From assembly GCA_028829895.1 (NCBI GenBank), contig CM054183.1:70369071-70433070 (forward strand): DNA of 64,000 nt, in the 5' to 3' direction. This document shows, piece after piece, positions 22,776-34,879 of the stretch; position 1 is the first letter of the stretch; each line of letters begins with the position of its first letter. The position numbers were made by a program, and so were the translations under genes. This DNA is from Sinotaia quadrata. Lineage: Eukaryota > Mollusca > Gastropoda > Architaenioglossa > Viviparidae. A model generated the notes under the pieces. The model had not been told where the DNA came from and made no database searches. It saw only the letters and a list, made by a program, of their open reading frames with translations.

Positions 22776-22940
22776 CTATCTCACAGATTTGGTATAAGTT
22801 AGCTTATGTAAGGATTATGTACTGGCCACACTGTCGCACAGATTTGGTATAAGTTAGCTTATGTAAGGATTATGTACTGGCCACACTGTCGCACAGATTT
22901 GGTATAAGTTAGCTTATAACAGAGTTATTGCATGTAGTGA
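22776..22940. repeat. Minisatellite, 55-bp unit
   Basis: CACAGATTTGGTATAAGTTA recurs three times at 55-bp spacing; the last copy is partial. Confidence 0.92.
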
Positions 22941-23139
22941 TCCGCACTGGCCACGCTGTCTCACACGATTTGGTTCCTTGGACCACATTGGTCTCCAGGC
23001 AACGATAGATTCGTTAGAAGGCTTAATGAAGTAGCACTTAAGCTAATTAAATATGCACTCATGAAATAATAACAGGCTGTCCTCATTACATTATATATTA
23101 CGAAATACAAGCCCACATTTCCTATTTTTCTATTCAATT

Positions 23140-23965
23140 GTAAAGAACAGATTTCACAATGACTACGAGCAAGTCTCTTATCCTAAAGATAGTCAGTCAG
23201 CTGTAAACACTAGATTTCACAATGACTACGAGCAACTTTATCCTAAAGACAGTCAGCTGTAAACACTAGATTTCACAATGACTACGAGCAACTTTATCCT
23301 AAAGATAGTCAGTCAGCTGTAAACACTAGATTTCACAATGACTACGAGCAACTTTATCCTAAAGATAGTCAGTCAGCTGTAAACACTAGATTTCACAATG
23401 ACTACGAGCAACTTTATCCTAAAGATAGTCAGTCAGCTGTAAACACTAGATTTCACAATGACTACGAGCAACTTTATCCTAAAGATAGTCAGCTGTAAAC
23501 ACTAGATTTCACAATGACTACGAGCAACTTTATCCTAAAGATAGTCAGCTGTAAACACTAGATTTCACAATGACTACGAGCAACTTTATCCTAAAGATAG
23601 TCAGCTGTAAACACTAGATTTCACAATGACTACGAGCAACTTTATCCTAAAGATAGTCAGCTGTAAACACTAGATTTCACAATGACTACGAGCAACTTTA
23701 TCCTAAAGATAGTCAGCTGTAAACACTAGATTTCACAATGACTACGAGCAACTTTATCCTAAAGATAGTCAGCTGTAAACACTAGATTTCACAATGACTA
23801 CGAGCAACTTTATCCTAAAGATAGTCAGCTGTAAACACTAGATTTCACAATGACTACGAGCAACTTTATCCTAAAGATAGTCAGCTGTAAACACTAGATT
23901 TCACAATGACTACGAGCAAGTCTACTTATCCTAAAGATAGTCAGTCAGCTGTAAAGACGATATTT
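23140..23965. repeat. Minisatellite with 60-bp then 56-bp units
   Basis: About fourteen copies of TAGATTTCACAATGACTACG plus AGCAACTTTATCC. Most of the first copies carry AGTCAGTCAGCTG (60 bp); the later ones lack one AGTC (56 bp) and are almost identical to each other. The final copy returns to the longer AGTCAGTC form at the right edge. Confidence 0.96.
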
Positions 23966-23969
23966 CAGA

Positions 23970-24090
23970 GACTACGAGGGGCAACTAACACAACGAAAAT
24001 AATAATATATTTTTAGCAATCAAATATTAGTACTAACACAACGAAAATAATAATAGTTTTAGCAACCAAATATTAGTACTAATACAGTTG
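23970..24090. repeat. Minisatellite, ~46-bp unit
   Basis: ACTAACACAACGAAAATAAT occurs twice with a partial third copy; the first copy has a small TA-rich insertion. Confidence 0.85.
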
Positions 24091-24244
24091 AAAAGAGGAC
24101 TGTGCACATTACTTTTCGTAGTTTTGTCAAAGAGTCATCTAGATTGTACAATGGATACGGAGAAAGATTTCACATATCTCACAAGACAAAATGAAAATTC
24201 ATGGCATGAATTAATTTGAATTAATTTCCTCTTTTTAAAAGTAA

Positions 24245-24380
24245 GAATTTGTCTACATCGTAAAGTTTTGTCTACATCGTAAAGTTTTGTCTACATCGTA
24301 AAGTTTTGTCTGCATCGTAAAGTTTTGTCTACATCGTAAAGTTTTGTCTACATCGTAAAGTTTTGTCTGCATCGTAAAAT
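24245..24380. repeat. Minisatellite, 19-bp unit
   Basis: Seven copies of TCTACATCGTAAAGTTTTG; two have TGCATCG instead of TACATCG. Confidence 0.95.
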
Positions 24381-24494
24381 ACTGGCTTTCACTTACATAA
24401 TTTAAATAATTCACCCTAAACACTGATCATAATTACACTATCAGGAGGTTTCTTTAGTTTAAAATTTAACTAAAATGCTATACCAGAGCTCTCT

Positions 24495-24765
24495 GTTAAG
24501 TGATTAAATTATGTTAATACCTATGAAATCTGTCAAATGATTAAATTATGTAAATACCACCAACCCCCGAAAACTCTGTCAAATGATTAAATAATGTGAA
24601 TACCCTTGACCTCTTGTCAAATGATAAAATTAAGCAAATAATCACGTACTCTGTCAGGAGATTAAATTATGTAAATACCCATGAACTCCTTCAAGTGATT
24701 AAATTATGTAAATACCCACGAACTCTGATAAATGATTAAATTATGTAAATAATCATGAACCCTCT
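24495..24765. repeat. Degenerate minisatellite, ~37-44-bp unit
   Basis: TCAAATGATTAAATTATGTAAATACC-like copies recur about six times with substitutions and indels. Confidence 0.8.
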
Positions 24766-24774
24766 TGATTCTGT

Positions 24775-24993
24775 ATTACAAGAATGAATGATACACAAGA
24801 AGAAAACAGTTGTAAAGCATTACAAATGTCAAGGTCCTTATACACGTATTACAAGAATGAATGATACACAAGAAGAAAACAGTTGTAAAACATTACAAAT
24901 GTCAAGGTCCTTATACACATATTACAAGAATGAATGATACACAAGAAGAAAACAGTTGTAAAGCATTACAAATGTCAAGGTCCTTACACAGCC
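24775..24993. repeat. Minisatellite, 73-bp unit x 3
   Basis: ATTACAAGAATGAATGATAC starts at 24775 and 24848 and once more. The three copies differ at about two positions. Confidence 0.95.
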
Positions 24994-25254
24994 TCACTGT
25001 TAGGGCTGAGACCTCAATACCAAGAGGCTGGAGATAAAGCACATAGCATTTCATGGTCAGTTTGGTCAAAAGATGTCGAGAGATCGAGGTGATAAGAATT
25101 TAAAATTTGACATCATCCTGAATTAAGAGATACTACACTGTGACACAGCCAATAGGCCGACAGAATATATGACCCTGGACTTCCAATTAAGATACAACTT
25201 GTGACAAAGTAACAATCTTTTAGCAATTTTGAAGAAAATAAGAATTAAATATAG
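24994..25254. other. Short unique spacer
   Basis: Nothing recognised. Confidence 0.4.
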
Positions 25255-26195
25255 AATGCCGTAGTTGAAAAAAGAATTACAAATAGAATGTTATAGTGAC
25301 GAAAGTAAAAGATTATAAATGAAATGTTGTAGTGACGAAAGTAAAAGATTATAAATAGGATGTTGTTGTGACGAAAGTAAAAGATTACAAATAGAATGTT
25401 GTAGTGACGAAAGTAAAAGATTATAAATAGAATGTTGTAGTGACGAAAGTAAAGATTATAAATGAAATGTTGTAGTGACGAAAGTAAAAGATTATAAATG
25501 AAATGTTGTAGTGACGAAAGTAAAAGATTATAAATGAAATGTTGTAGTGACGAAAGTAAAAGATTATAAATGAAATGTTGTAGTGACGAAAGTAAAAAAT
25601 TATAAATGAAATGTAGTGACGAAAGTAAAATATTATAAATGGAATGTTGTAGTGACGAAAGTAAAAGATTATAAGTAGAATGTTGTAGTGACGAAAGTAA
25701 AAGATTATAAGTAGAATGTTGTAGTGACGAAAATAAAAGATTATAAGTAGAATGTTGTAGTGACGAAAGTAAAAGATTACAAATAGAATGTTGTAGTGAC
25801 GAAAATAAAAGATTATAAATAGGATATTGTTGTGACGAAAGTAAAAGATTACAAATAGAATGTTGTAGGGACGAAAATAAAAGACTATAAATAGGATGTT
25901 GTTGTGACGAAAGTAAAAGATTACAAATAGAATGTTGTAGTGACGAAAATAAAAGATTACAAATAGGATGTTGTTGTGACGAAAGTAAAAGATTACAAAT
26001 AGAATGTTGTAGTGACGAAAATAAAAGATTACAAATAGAATGTTGTTGTGACGAAAATAAAAGATTACAAATAGGATGTTGTTGTGACGAAAATAAAAGA
26101 TTACAAATAGAATGTTGTAGTGACGAAAATAAAAGATTACAAATAGGATGTTGTTGTGACGAAAGTAAAAGATTATAAATAGATTGTTGTAGTTG
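25255..26195. repeat. Large minisatellite, 36-bp unit (~26 copies)
   Basis: TGTTGTAGTGACGAAAGTAA plus AAGATTATAAATAGAA. Sub-blocks differ (GATTATAAATGAAA, GATTATAAGTAGAA, GATTACAAATAGAA), and the right third alternates GTAGTGACGAAAATA with GTTGTGACGAAAGTA in 72-bp pairs. The period is a multiple of 3, so a 335-codon minus-strand frame (25245-26252) is open through nearly the whole array as a 12-residue Leu/Ser repeat; it is an artefact. Confidence 0.97.
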
Positions 26196-26507
26196 ACATA
26201 CTGGACTCCACGCTTTTAGGAGAGAGTGTATCGATTGCGAAAATGTCATCAACCAGGTCAGACCTTAGATTTATGGCATTGCCTTGATGTTTTGGTCACC
26301 GATCTCTCTTGTGATCCATGACTTAACATTTTGACCATCGCGATCTTTTGATTAAATTCTTTTGTTATGCAAAGGTCATAGAGGAGTCTCGGCTGTAGAA
26401 AATGTTATAGAAAAATAATTACATCCGTCAGAGAACATGACTATACTTGAGAGAAGAAAAAAAAGTAGTCCAATACGTCAGACATATCCTTCAGTGCAAT
26501 CTCTTTA
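26196..26507. other. Unique spacer
   Basis: Nothing recognised. Confidence 0.4.
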
Positions 26508-26800
26508 AACACACGCACATATAAATAGCTTTCAGTGCAATCTCTTTAAACACACGCACATATAAATAGCTTTCAGTGCAATCTCTTTAAACACACGCAC
26601 ATATAAATAGCTTTCAGTGCAATCTCTTTAAACACACGCACATATAAATAGCTTTCAGTGCAACCTTTTTATACACACGCACATATAAATAGCTTTCAGT
26701 GCAATCTCTTTAACACAAACATATGTAAGTGACCTTCAGTGCAACCTCTTTAAACACAGTCACACATAAAGAATCTTCAGTTAGTTAACTTTCAGTGTCA
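26508..26800. repeat. Minisatellite, 41-bp unit
   Basis: Six copies of CTTTCAGTGCAATCTCTTTA plus ACACACGCACATATAAATAG, the last ones decayed. Confidence 0.94.
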
Positions 26801-26844
26801 CAATTCAAATAACAGACATAAGCCTTCAGTACACTTTCCCCTAG

Positions 26845-28193
26845 ACAGATACAATTTTTTAAGGGAATTGTCAGTTTCTTTACATGTTTCTCTTGCATTT
26901 TTTGTAGAACTCTGATGAGCCGCTATTCTTTCGAGGCTAATCTAGGCCTCTGCCATATTAGCTCCCTCAAGCAGAATAACTATGTAGCAATTTCCCTTAA
27001 CTTCCTTGTACCAGAAATTCTACATGCAGTCAGCACACTTTGCCACCATACATCAACAAAGTGCAGTGTACCCTTACACTTACATAACTGGGTTAGATAC
27101 TTCTTGCATCTACCACGGTCGTAACGATTTATAAGTCAGTAAACTGGGAGATTCAGGTAAAACAAGAAATGGCTGCTTATTCTTTGTAAAATATAATCAG
27201 AGAACAGACACTAAGTTTCTGGTTTATTCATCATTAACTCCATTCATTCTTACATTCAATTCTCAGCTTACAGTTTCCCTGCAATAGTATTTATTAGCCC
27301 AATACATGCATACAGCATAATAAATACAACATTTCAATTTTATGAAAGTATTCACTAGAAACAATGTCAAGTGTTTAGGCAAACTACTTACGAGCATCTT
27401 AGTTCACAATTTATAGAAATAATAGTCTACTCACATAATACATCGCTATGAAAAAACACATATAACATATCAATAGTAGAAATAATAGTCTACTCACATA
27501 ATACATCGCTATGAAAAAACACATATAACATATCAATAGTAGAAATAATAGTCTACTCACATAATACATCTCTATGAAAAAACACATATAACATATCAAT
27601 AGTAGAAATAATAGTCTACTCACATAATACATCTCTATGAAAAAACACATATAACATATCAATAGTAAAAATAATAGTCTGCTCACATAATACATCTCTA
27701 TGAAAAAACACAAATATAACATATCAATAGTAGAAATAATAGTCTGCTCACATAATACATCTCTATGAAAAAACACAAATATAACATATCAATAGTAAAA
27801 TTGCACGAAATATTTCTAAGTCCATTCTCTCTCAATCATTCAGTTAACTCACCATTAAGCTAATGGCTGCCTTTCATGACTGGACTTCTTGCCACTCCAA
27901 ATCCAAAGTGATTAGCCAATAGAATTCGTTATAGCAGGAAACTTTTGATCTCAGCCCTTTGGCTTATCTCGTTCTTGTAAATCTTAACCATTGGATAATA
28001 AAACTACTCATCAACCTAAAAACCGGTTACATCAACAAGCACTAGCATATTCTGTACCTTAGTTGTTTACTTCCAACTTTGACACTTAAAAATATCAGCA
28101 CAAGCAATGTCCAAGGTCGGGTCCTTTGACATTTAACAGTTTATATAACAATTAAGTTTAGAAATAGGGATAATGCAAATTTACTCCACCACT
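26845..28193 (-). mobile_element. LTR-family copy D, 3'-truncated
   Basis: Read on the minus strand it starts at about 28193 with AGTGGTGGAGTAAATTTGCA (first base of TGTGG changed), continues with CCCTATTTCTAAACTTAATT, and follows copy A to about its position 7690, ending near AAACTGACAATTCCC. It lacks the last ~650 bp including the AATAAA signal. A 63-bp minisatellite has grown inside. The plus-strand frame at 26915-27124 is not conserved in other copies. Confidence 0.78.
27413..27795. repeat. 63/66-bp minisatellite born inside LTR copy D
   Basis: Six copies of AGAAATAATAGTCTACTCAC plus ATAATACATCGCTATGAAAA and more. Copy A has the same segment once, on the plus strand at about 7168-7230, with GATGTATTATGTGAGTAGAC in common. 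The array therefore arose by tandem amplification of LTR sequence. The period is a multiple of 3 and leaves an open minus-strand frame (27411-27776) of no meaning. Confidence 0.95.
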
Positions 28194-28214
28194 CCATTGC
28201 CATCTTTCTTAGTA

Positions 28215-28580
28215 TAGTCAGTCTTCATTGCTACCTTAAGAGCACAGATATAGATAGCCTTAATTGCCACCTTAAGAACACAGATATAGATAGCTTCATT
28301 GCTACCTTAAGAGCACAGATATAGATAGCCTTCATTACTACCTTAAGAACACAGATATAGATAGCCTTCGTTGCTACCTTAAGAGCACAGATATAGATAG
28401 CCTTCATTGCCACCTTAAGAGTACAGATATAGATAGCCTTCAGTGAATCTTAAGAGCACAGATATAGATAACCTTTTTTGCCACCTTAAGAGCACAGATA
28501 TAGATAGCCTTTTTTGCCACCTTAAGAGCACAGATATAGATAACCTTTTTTGCCACCTTAAGAGTACAGATATAGATAGC
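28215..28580. repeat. Minisatellite, 36-bp unit
   Basis: About ten copies of CCTTAAGAGCACAGATATAG plus ATAGCCTTCATTGCTA with scattered changes. Confidence 0.94.
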
Positions 28581-28659
28581 CTTTTTGGACAGTCAAAGAG
28601 ATAGCCTATATTGCCAATTGTTTCAACACAGACACGTGTATAGCCTTCAGTGTCGTCTT

Positions 28660-29100
28660 TATTAGTAGACAGATAGCTGTGAATGTCATCTTCATCGAGA
28701 GATAGCTGTCAGTGTCATCTTTATTAGGAGAGAGATAGCTGTGAATGTCATCTTCATCAGAAGAGAGATAGCTGTCAGTGTCATCTTTATTAGGAGAGAG
28801 ATAGCTGTCAGTGTCATCTTCATCAGAAGAGAGATAGCTGTCAGTGTCATCTTTATTAGGAGAGAGATAGCTGTCAGTGTCATCTTTATTAGGAGAGAGA
28901 TAGCTGTCAGTGTCATCTTCATCAGAAGAGAGATAGCTGTCAGTGTCATCTTTATTAGGAGAGAGATAGCTGTCAGTGTCATCTTTATTAGGAGAGAGAT
29001 AGCTGTCAGTGTCATCTTCATCAGAAGAGAGATAGCTGTCAGTGTCATCTTTATTAGGAGAGAGATAGCTGTCAGTGTCATCTTCATCAGAAGAGATATA
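28660..29100. repeat. Minisatellite, 33-bp unit, two alternating types
   Basis: About thirteen copies of GAGATAGCTGTCAGTGTCAT followed by either CTTTATTAGGAGA or CTTCATCAGAAGA. The two types occur in patterned order (often two of the first to one of the second). Both strands are open because the period is a multiple of 3. Confidence 0.96.
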
Positions 29101-29454
29101 TAGCTAGCTTTCATTGCCACATTTCATAGATCAGTAAATAGCTATCAATGCCTTAGGGTCACATCACTCAAGGGTGGTTTGTGTATTAGTTTTTCAATGA
29201 AATTACCTCTTTTATTTGTAAAATTTCTATGCACATCAGAAAACTTGGTGAGAAAGACATTAAAAGCACATGGTTCAATTCCATTAACTCCACACACGGA
29301 TAAATAGCACCTTTCCTGATGAAAGATACATTCTTGTGCGACATTTTCCTTGTTTATAGAATTTTAGTGTTAATGTTTTATGTTGAAAGTTTGGTTTTGC
29401 GACGTTTTTTGATGAAAGCTTAATTCTGTGTTTTACTAGTGAGATGTAACTTAT
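29101..29454. other. Unique AT-rich spacer
   Basis: No gene seen. Confidence 0.4.
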
Positions 29455-29755
29455 TACAGTGGCGACGACTTTGGAGATATAGTTTATTATTTATAGTTTA
29501 TCGTGAAATTAATAATATTAAATATCTACTGTAGTTAAGCGTGAAATTAATAGTATTAAATATCTAATGTATTTAAGCGTGACGACTTTGGATTTATAGT
29601 TTATCGTGAAATTAATAGTATTAAATATCTACTGTATTTAAGCGTGAAATTAATAGTATTAAATATCTAATGTATTTAAGCGTGACGACTTTGGATTTAT
29701 AGTTTATCGTGAAATTAATAGTATTAAATATCTAATGTATTTAAGCGTGGCGCTG
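29455..29755. repeat. Composite minisatellite, ~50- and ~110-bp units
   Basis: GTGAAATTAATAGTATTAAA plus TATCTAMTGTATTTAAGCGTG recurs five times; after every second copy a GACGACTTTGGATTTATAGT segment is added, giving a higher-order unit of roughly 110 bp. Confidence 0.88.
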
Positions 29756-31165
29756 CATTTAAGCAAGCTATTTCTCTCAGTAATCCATGTACACCGTTGC
29801 ATTCCATTTATTGCCTTAGAGTCTTTGCATTCATTTGTTCAGGATAGTTTACTAATTAATGAGCAGTAGATTGATTAGATCTTAAAGATCAGGCGCATTA
29901 ATTTAGGACTCCTAAGTTCGTGAGTTCAGGGAAAGTTTGGATGAACAGAGCTCCACTATTACTTCGAGCACATCATGTAGATCTGCTCAGGTTTCTGCAA
30001 AGGTCATCTAGTGTACAGAGACTTTCACTCACGAAGTGTTTGGTTGACGGAGTATTTGCAATTTCTAGCACACAGCTCGCCACATAAACAGTCTTTCTAT
30101 CAACGTACGTCATTCATGCACAGATAATTGAAAACAATTTGCTAAAGATATGGAACAAAAAATCTTAACACGTCACGCCCACCAAGTCGTATCTCCATCA
30201 ATAAACAACTTATTACAATCTCTACCGACCCTTCCTTACGTCATTTCAAGTGCACAAGTACACGTTCTACACATATGACAGACATAGTGAGACGTAAAGA
30301 TTAACACACACACGCACATACATGCTCACTGTCTTTCACACCGCATGCGCGCGCGCGCACACACACGCACGCACACGTACAGACCTAAAAAGAAGCAGAT
30401 ACTCGTGCGCTCGATGGCGAAATCCAATAGACGTACGTATACAGTGAAGTGCATGTTAGCGCAGAAAATGATACTCTACAGATAACATGTTATGCTTCTT
30501 TTCCAAAACTTCCCTTTGCTGTCACTCAAGAAGGGAAGAATGACGGAAAGATAATATTGAATTAAGATCCCGTGAACAACGATGTAGAAAATTAACGGTG
30601 TGTGGGGATATTTGAATGCCGTCAAGCGTGACCGCCAGTCGGACGGAAAATTTCCTTTATTAGTTTGCTTTATTTTTCACGCATTTGGCAAAAACATCAA
30701 AGCCGGTCTCTCGAAACCAACATCATGAGAAAGTGGCAAGAGACAGCAAAGATACCCGCACATGAAAAATACAGAACTATTGTTGCAGACTTGTATTCTT
30801 ACATATACAAAAATACAGAACTATTGTTCTTTCCTTGTATTCTTACATATAAAAAAGTTTAGCTATGTGTCATTGCTCTCGCAGTGTATGTAACTTCCTT
30901 GACACACACCCATACACAGATATAATATTACACACACAAGGAAACACACGTACACATTGTGTGTGTGTGTGTGTGAATGATGGCAATGCAACAAATGATT
31001 GCTATATTTCGCCACCTTTTGCCCATAAAATATCTAGACAATGTATAAGGATAATTAGCATTTTACCAAGTGGTCAAATCACCTTCACGTAATAAAATAT
31101 TTACGTTATTGCTTTGACAAAATATTGCTAAGTAGTAAGGACATTTGGGTGTCGGTGTCGTCAGG
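29756..31165. other. Unique segment, relatively gene-like composition
   Basis: This is the longest stretch without minisatellites between 20 and 50 kb. It contains a (GC)n(AC)n patch at about 30345-30380 and a (TG)n patch at 30958-30975. A ~55-bp imperfect duplication (AAAAATACAGAACTATTGTT) lies at about 30765-30855. Open frames at 30665-30862 and 30865-31092 (plus) show no known domain. No coding call is justified. Confidence 0.4.
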
Positions 31166-31169
31166 GTAT

Positions 31170-31268
31170 CATCAGCAAGGGGTTTGACATTTCTTCTGAA
31201 TTTGAATAGGTTCTATCAAAAGGGATTTGACATTTCTTCTGAATTTGAATAGGTTCTATCAAAAGTTG
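31170..31268. repeat. Tandem duplication, ~43 bp x 2
   Basis: TTTGACATTTCTTCTGAATT followed by TGAATAGGTTCTATCAAAAG occurs twice. Confidence 0.9.
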
Positions 31269-31917
31269 ACGCGTGAGGCTGATGGGACCAAACACGTGCC
31301 AGAACACATGCCATGTGTGTGTACTATATCATATAATCATTCCTTTACAGTAGATATTAAGTTGAGGACACATGCCCGTAAACACTCACTGTGTGTGTAC
31401 TATACTATACAATCATTAAACAGTAATTGAACTCAGTTGTCTACAGCAGGTATTACTTTGAAAGCATACAACAACTTTCAAAATTTGAAATTAGCACATC
31501 CTAAATCAATGGATGATTATACATTAAAATTTTATGTATTGCTCTTCTTTTCTTCAAATTTAAAAATTATATGCCAGCACATGCGACTAAATTTAGAAAT
31601 TTAAATTAAGTTCTATGTATGCATAAGTACTGTAGATTTGTGTAAACATAATGTGTTTACTACTTTAATTTCCCCCTACATTCTAACACTATTACAAAGT
31701 AGCACTATAGTAAACAAATGAATGAGAGAAGAAAAGTCAGTAATACGGATATTGAAATAAAATGGCATTCTAACTGCTATTCCTATTGAAGATGACTTTT
31801 GTTTCGCAGTTTGATAGGACATACATTTATTTATACATCAGTATTTCAATGACATGGTCACTTGATAATTTTATACAAGGTTAAACACCATACAACAGAA
31901 ATAAACGTATAAATAAG
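31269..31917. other. AT-rich spacer
   Basis: Nothing supported. A pair of GTGTGTGTACTATAYYATA phrases ~80 bp apart at about 31314 and 31391 is the only repeat. Confidence 0.4.
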
Positions 31918-32080
31918 CAATAACACCACCATTACATATTTATTTTAAAGATCTTTCATGTCAATATTTGGCACTTTATCATTTTATAAAAGGCTAAACA
32001 CCACCATTACATATTTATTTTAAAGATCTTACATGTCAATATTTGACAGTGGCACTTTATCATTTTATTAAAAGGTTAAA
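31918..32080. repeat. Imperfect duplication, ~70 bp x 2
   Basis: ACCACCATTACATATTTATT plus TTAAAGATCTTWCATGTCAATATTTG occurs twice, and CACTTTATCATTTTAT follows each. Confidence 0.85.
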
Positions 32081-32904
32081 CAGATAAACCGAATAATAGT
32101 AAGCAATCACTACGTATTAAATAATAGTTCTAAAATCTTCTGAACGTTGAAACTGAGCAATACAGTAAGATTATCAGGGAGCAGAATGGAATGAAGGAAG
32201 CTGGTTGTCAGGTTAACACTGGTGACCCAACGGTCGGCAAGACTAAGGGATAGATAGGTAGATATATATATAATTAGATAGATAGACAGATACATAGACA
32301 AATAGATTTCAGTTTACTCTTGTGTTTAGTTTTGCGTAATACATGTTCGTATTTCATTCAGTTAACAGCTGCTCCTTTCTGCAATATTTTCCGTCAGTTG
32401 TTTAAACATTACTGTGTCGGGCTTTTGTATTGTATTTGGAATGTTTTAAAACTAAAATAGTAATATTGCAAAATCAGTTTATTGCAGTTAAATAGTACTG
32501 AATCGTTTGCTTTTCTTTTAATTAACGTATTTTATTTATTCATTTATTTTTGTAACACTTTTCTTTTTAAGAAACTAACTACTAAGAAGTAGGTTGTGAA
32601 CATTGAAACAAATAAAATGCTTAGCTTCCCTATATAGGACAATGGTTCATTATTGATCAAGAAATAATATTGTTTGTCATAATCATTTTTATGGTTTATA
32701 ATTTTTGCTCAGTCATTACAAATGTCCTGCCTTTGCGCATCAAACTTGTATGACAGTTTTATATTTTATTCGTGCTGAAACTGGAAGCTAATTAAGAACC
32801 ATCAGGAAGTGGTGTCGTGATCAAATGTATTCTTACTTTAAGTGGAAACCTTATGGAAAGCTATTAGCAATGATGTCACGTGGGTCACGTATAAATCTTC
32901 CAGT
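32081..32904. other. AT-rich spacer with a decayed GATA-type microsatellite
   Basis: TAGATAGATAG-type sequence interrupted by changes lies at 32250-32300. Nothing else recognised. Confidence 0.45.
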
Positions 32905-32924
32905 ACGAGTCGTGCTGCACAGTT

Positions 32925-33715
32925 TATGAACGCACTGCAGTTGTCTATGTTTTTAATTGGACAGGTCAGTACCACTGCAGTTGTCTATTTTTCTAATTGG
33001 ACAGGTCAGTACCACTGCAGTTGTCTATGTTTTTAATTGGACGGGTCAGCACCACTGCAGTTGTCTATTTTTCTAATTGGACAGGTCAGTACCACTGCAG
33101 TTGTCTACGTTTATAATTGGACAGGTCAGCACCACTGCAATTGTCTATGTTTATAATTGGACAGGTCAGCACCACTGCAGTTGTCTATGTTTCTAATTGG
33201 ACAGGTCAGCACCACTGCAATTGTCTATGTTTCTAATTGGACAGGTCAGCACCACTGCAATTGTCTATGTTTCTAATTGGACAGGTCAGCACCACTGCAG
33301 TTGTCTATGTTTGTAATCGGACAGGTCAGCAACACTGCAGTTGCCTATGATTTTAAGTGGACAGGTCAGCACCACTGCAGTTTTCTGTTTGTAATCGGAC
33401 AGGTCGGCACCACTGCAGTTTTCTGTTTGTAATTGGACAGGTCGGCACCACTGCAGTTTTCTGTTTGTAATCGGACAGGTCGACACCACTGCAGTTTTCT
33501 GTTTGTAATCGGACAGGTCGGCACCACTGCAGTTTTCTGTTTGTAATTGGACAGGTCGGCACCACTGCAGTTTTCTGTTTGTAATCGGACAGGTCGACAC
33601 CACTGCAGTTTTCTGTTTGTAATTGGACAGGTCGGCACCACTGCAGTTTTCTGTTTGTAATCGGACAGGTCGGCACCACTGCAGTTTTCTGTTTGTAATT
33701 GGACAGGTCGACACC
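32925..33715. repeat. Large minisatellite, 40-bp then 38-bp units (~20 copies)
   Basis: ATTGGACAGGTCAGCACCAC plus TGCAGTTGTCTATG; TAATTGG recurs at 40-bp spacing on the left, then from about 33370 the unit becomes 38 bp with GCAGTTTTCTGTTTGTAATCGG. Nearly every unit has a CTGCAG. The right block alternates ATTGG and ATCGG units. Minus-strand frames of 91-170 codons are artefacts. Confidence 0.96.
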
Positions 33716-34394
33716 TTGAGACTGGCAGAACTCGAGACGTGATATCATGAAGGTTATGAAATCACTCGTCGCGATGCATGTGAGAATATCTAATACCCTT
33801 CTTTGTACGATGTCCAGGGAATATCTAATATTTTTAATTCTATGTACTTCAAGGAATAGAAACATTACAGAGAATGCTTATGGGATATGTCTCAAGAGCT
33901 TTAATATAATACACACCCAGATTCGTAATATTTTCCTTTAAAAATTGCTGCCAAAAAATGACAGTACGTTAATAGTTTTTGTCTTTTCTGCCGATTTGAT
34001 ATTATTTTTTTTATCTTCATTCATTGTAAGCTCATTTCGACATTAGCTATAGGACAAGAGATAGAAGAGTTGATTTCCATAACTTTGTTTCCTCAGCATA
34101 AACACGAGAGAGAATAAGACTGCTCTATGTCCATTGAAATAGCACATGACCAATTTGAGAAAGTACAACATTTTTAAAATATGGCATTTATGTCATGCTG
34201 CCCATCGTCTTGGACTGAAAGCGATTTGTCCAATTTGAAGCCAATGAGTACGAAACTTTATCCGAAAGATTAGATTAAACGTGACAAAAAAACTGTGGTC
34301 ACTGTATTGTGATCTAGCGTGTCGGTTGCTGCAGAACCATTAAAGATGGGAGAGGAGAGGGTTTCAGTCCATGCTAATGTTACCTTTATGGTCA
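33716..34394. other. Unique spacer
   Basis: Nothing recognised. Confidence 0.4.
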
Positions 34395-34800
34395 CTGATT
34401 GCTCACGACACTTCGGTCTCTGGTTACTCGAATACTTTAGAGATGCTCTTACTTCAAGGTCACCGATTGCTCACGACACTTCGGTCTCTGGTGACCCGAA
34501 TACTTTAGAGATGCTCTTACTTCAAGGTCACCGATTGCTCACGACACTTCGGTCTCTGGTGACTCGAATACTTTAGAGATGCTCTTACTTCAAGGTCACC
34601 GATTGCTCACGACACTTCGGTCTCTGATGACCCGAATACTTTAGAGATGCTCTTACTTCAAGGTCACCGATTGCTCACGACACTTCGGTCTCTGGTGACT
34701 CGAATACTTTAGAGATGCTCTTACTTCAAGGTCACCGATTGCTCACGACACTTCGGTCTCTGGTGACTCGAATACTTTAAAGATGCTCTTACTTTAAGGA
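34395..34800. repeat. Minisatellite, 68-bp unit x ~6
   Basis: GATTGCTCACGACACTTCGG plus TCTCTGGTGACTCGAATACTTTAG; copies are almost identical except the first. Confidence 0.96.
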
Positions 34801-34879
34801 GTGAAAGAATTCTAAGACGTGCTTTCATTGTCAGAAGGCCTTGCATAAGACATACTTTCATAGAACACTGACTGTGTAT

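Noticed and set aside
22490..22852. His/Thr-rich and Cys/Val-rich frames
   Set aside because: CA-repeat translation.
23140..23965. Possible CRISPR array (regular repeats)
   Set aside because: There are no unique spacers between repeats; whole units are identical head to tail. The genome is eukaryotic.
25245..26252. 335-codon minus-strand open frame
   Set aside because: It lies almost wholly within the 36-bp minisatellite; the period is a multiple of 3, so one stop-free frame is expected. The peptide is a 12-residue repeat with no domain, and frame is lost and regained with 35-bp units.
28692..29120. Open frames on both strands with 11-residue repeats
   Set aside because: Product of the 33-bp minisatellite, open on both strands because its unit holds no stop in these frames.
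33286..33865. Minus-strand Cys/Gln/Thr-rich repeat frames of 91-170 codons
   Set aside because: Product of the 38-bp array; three overlapping frames show the same peptide, as expected from a unit not divisible by 3.
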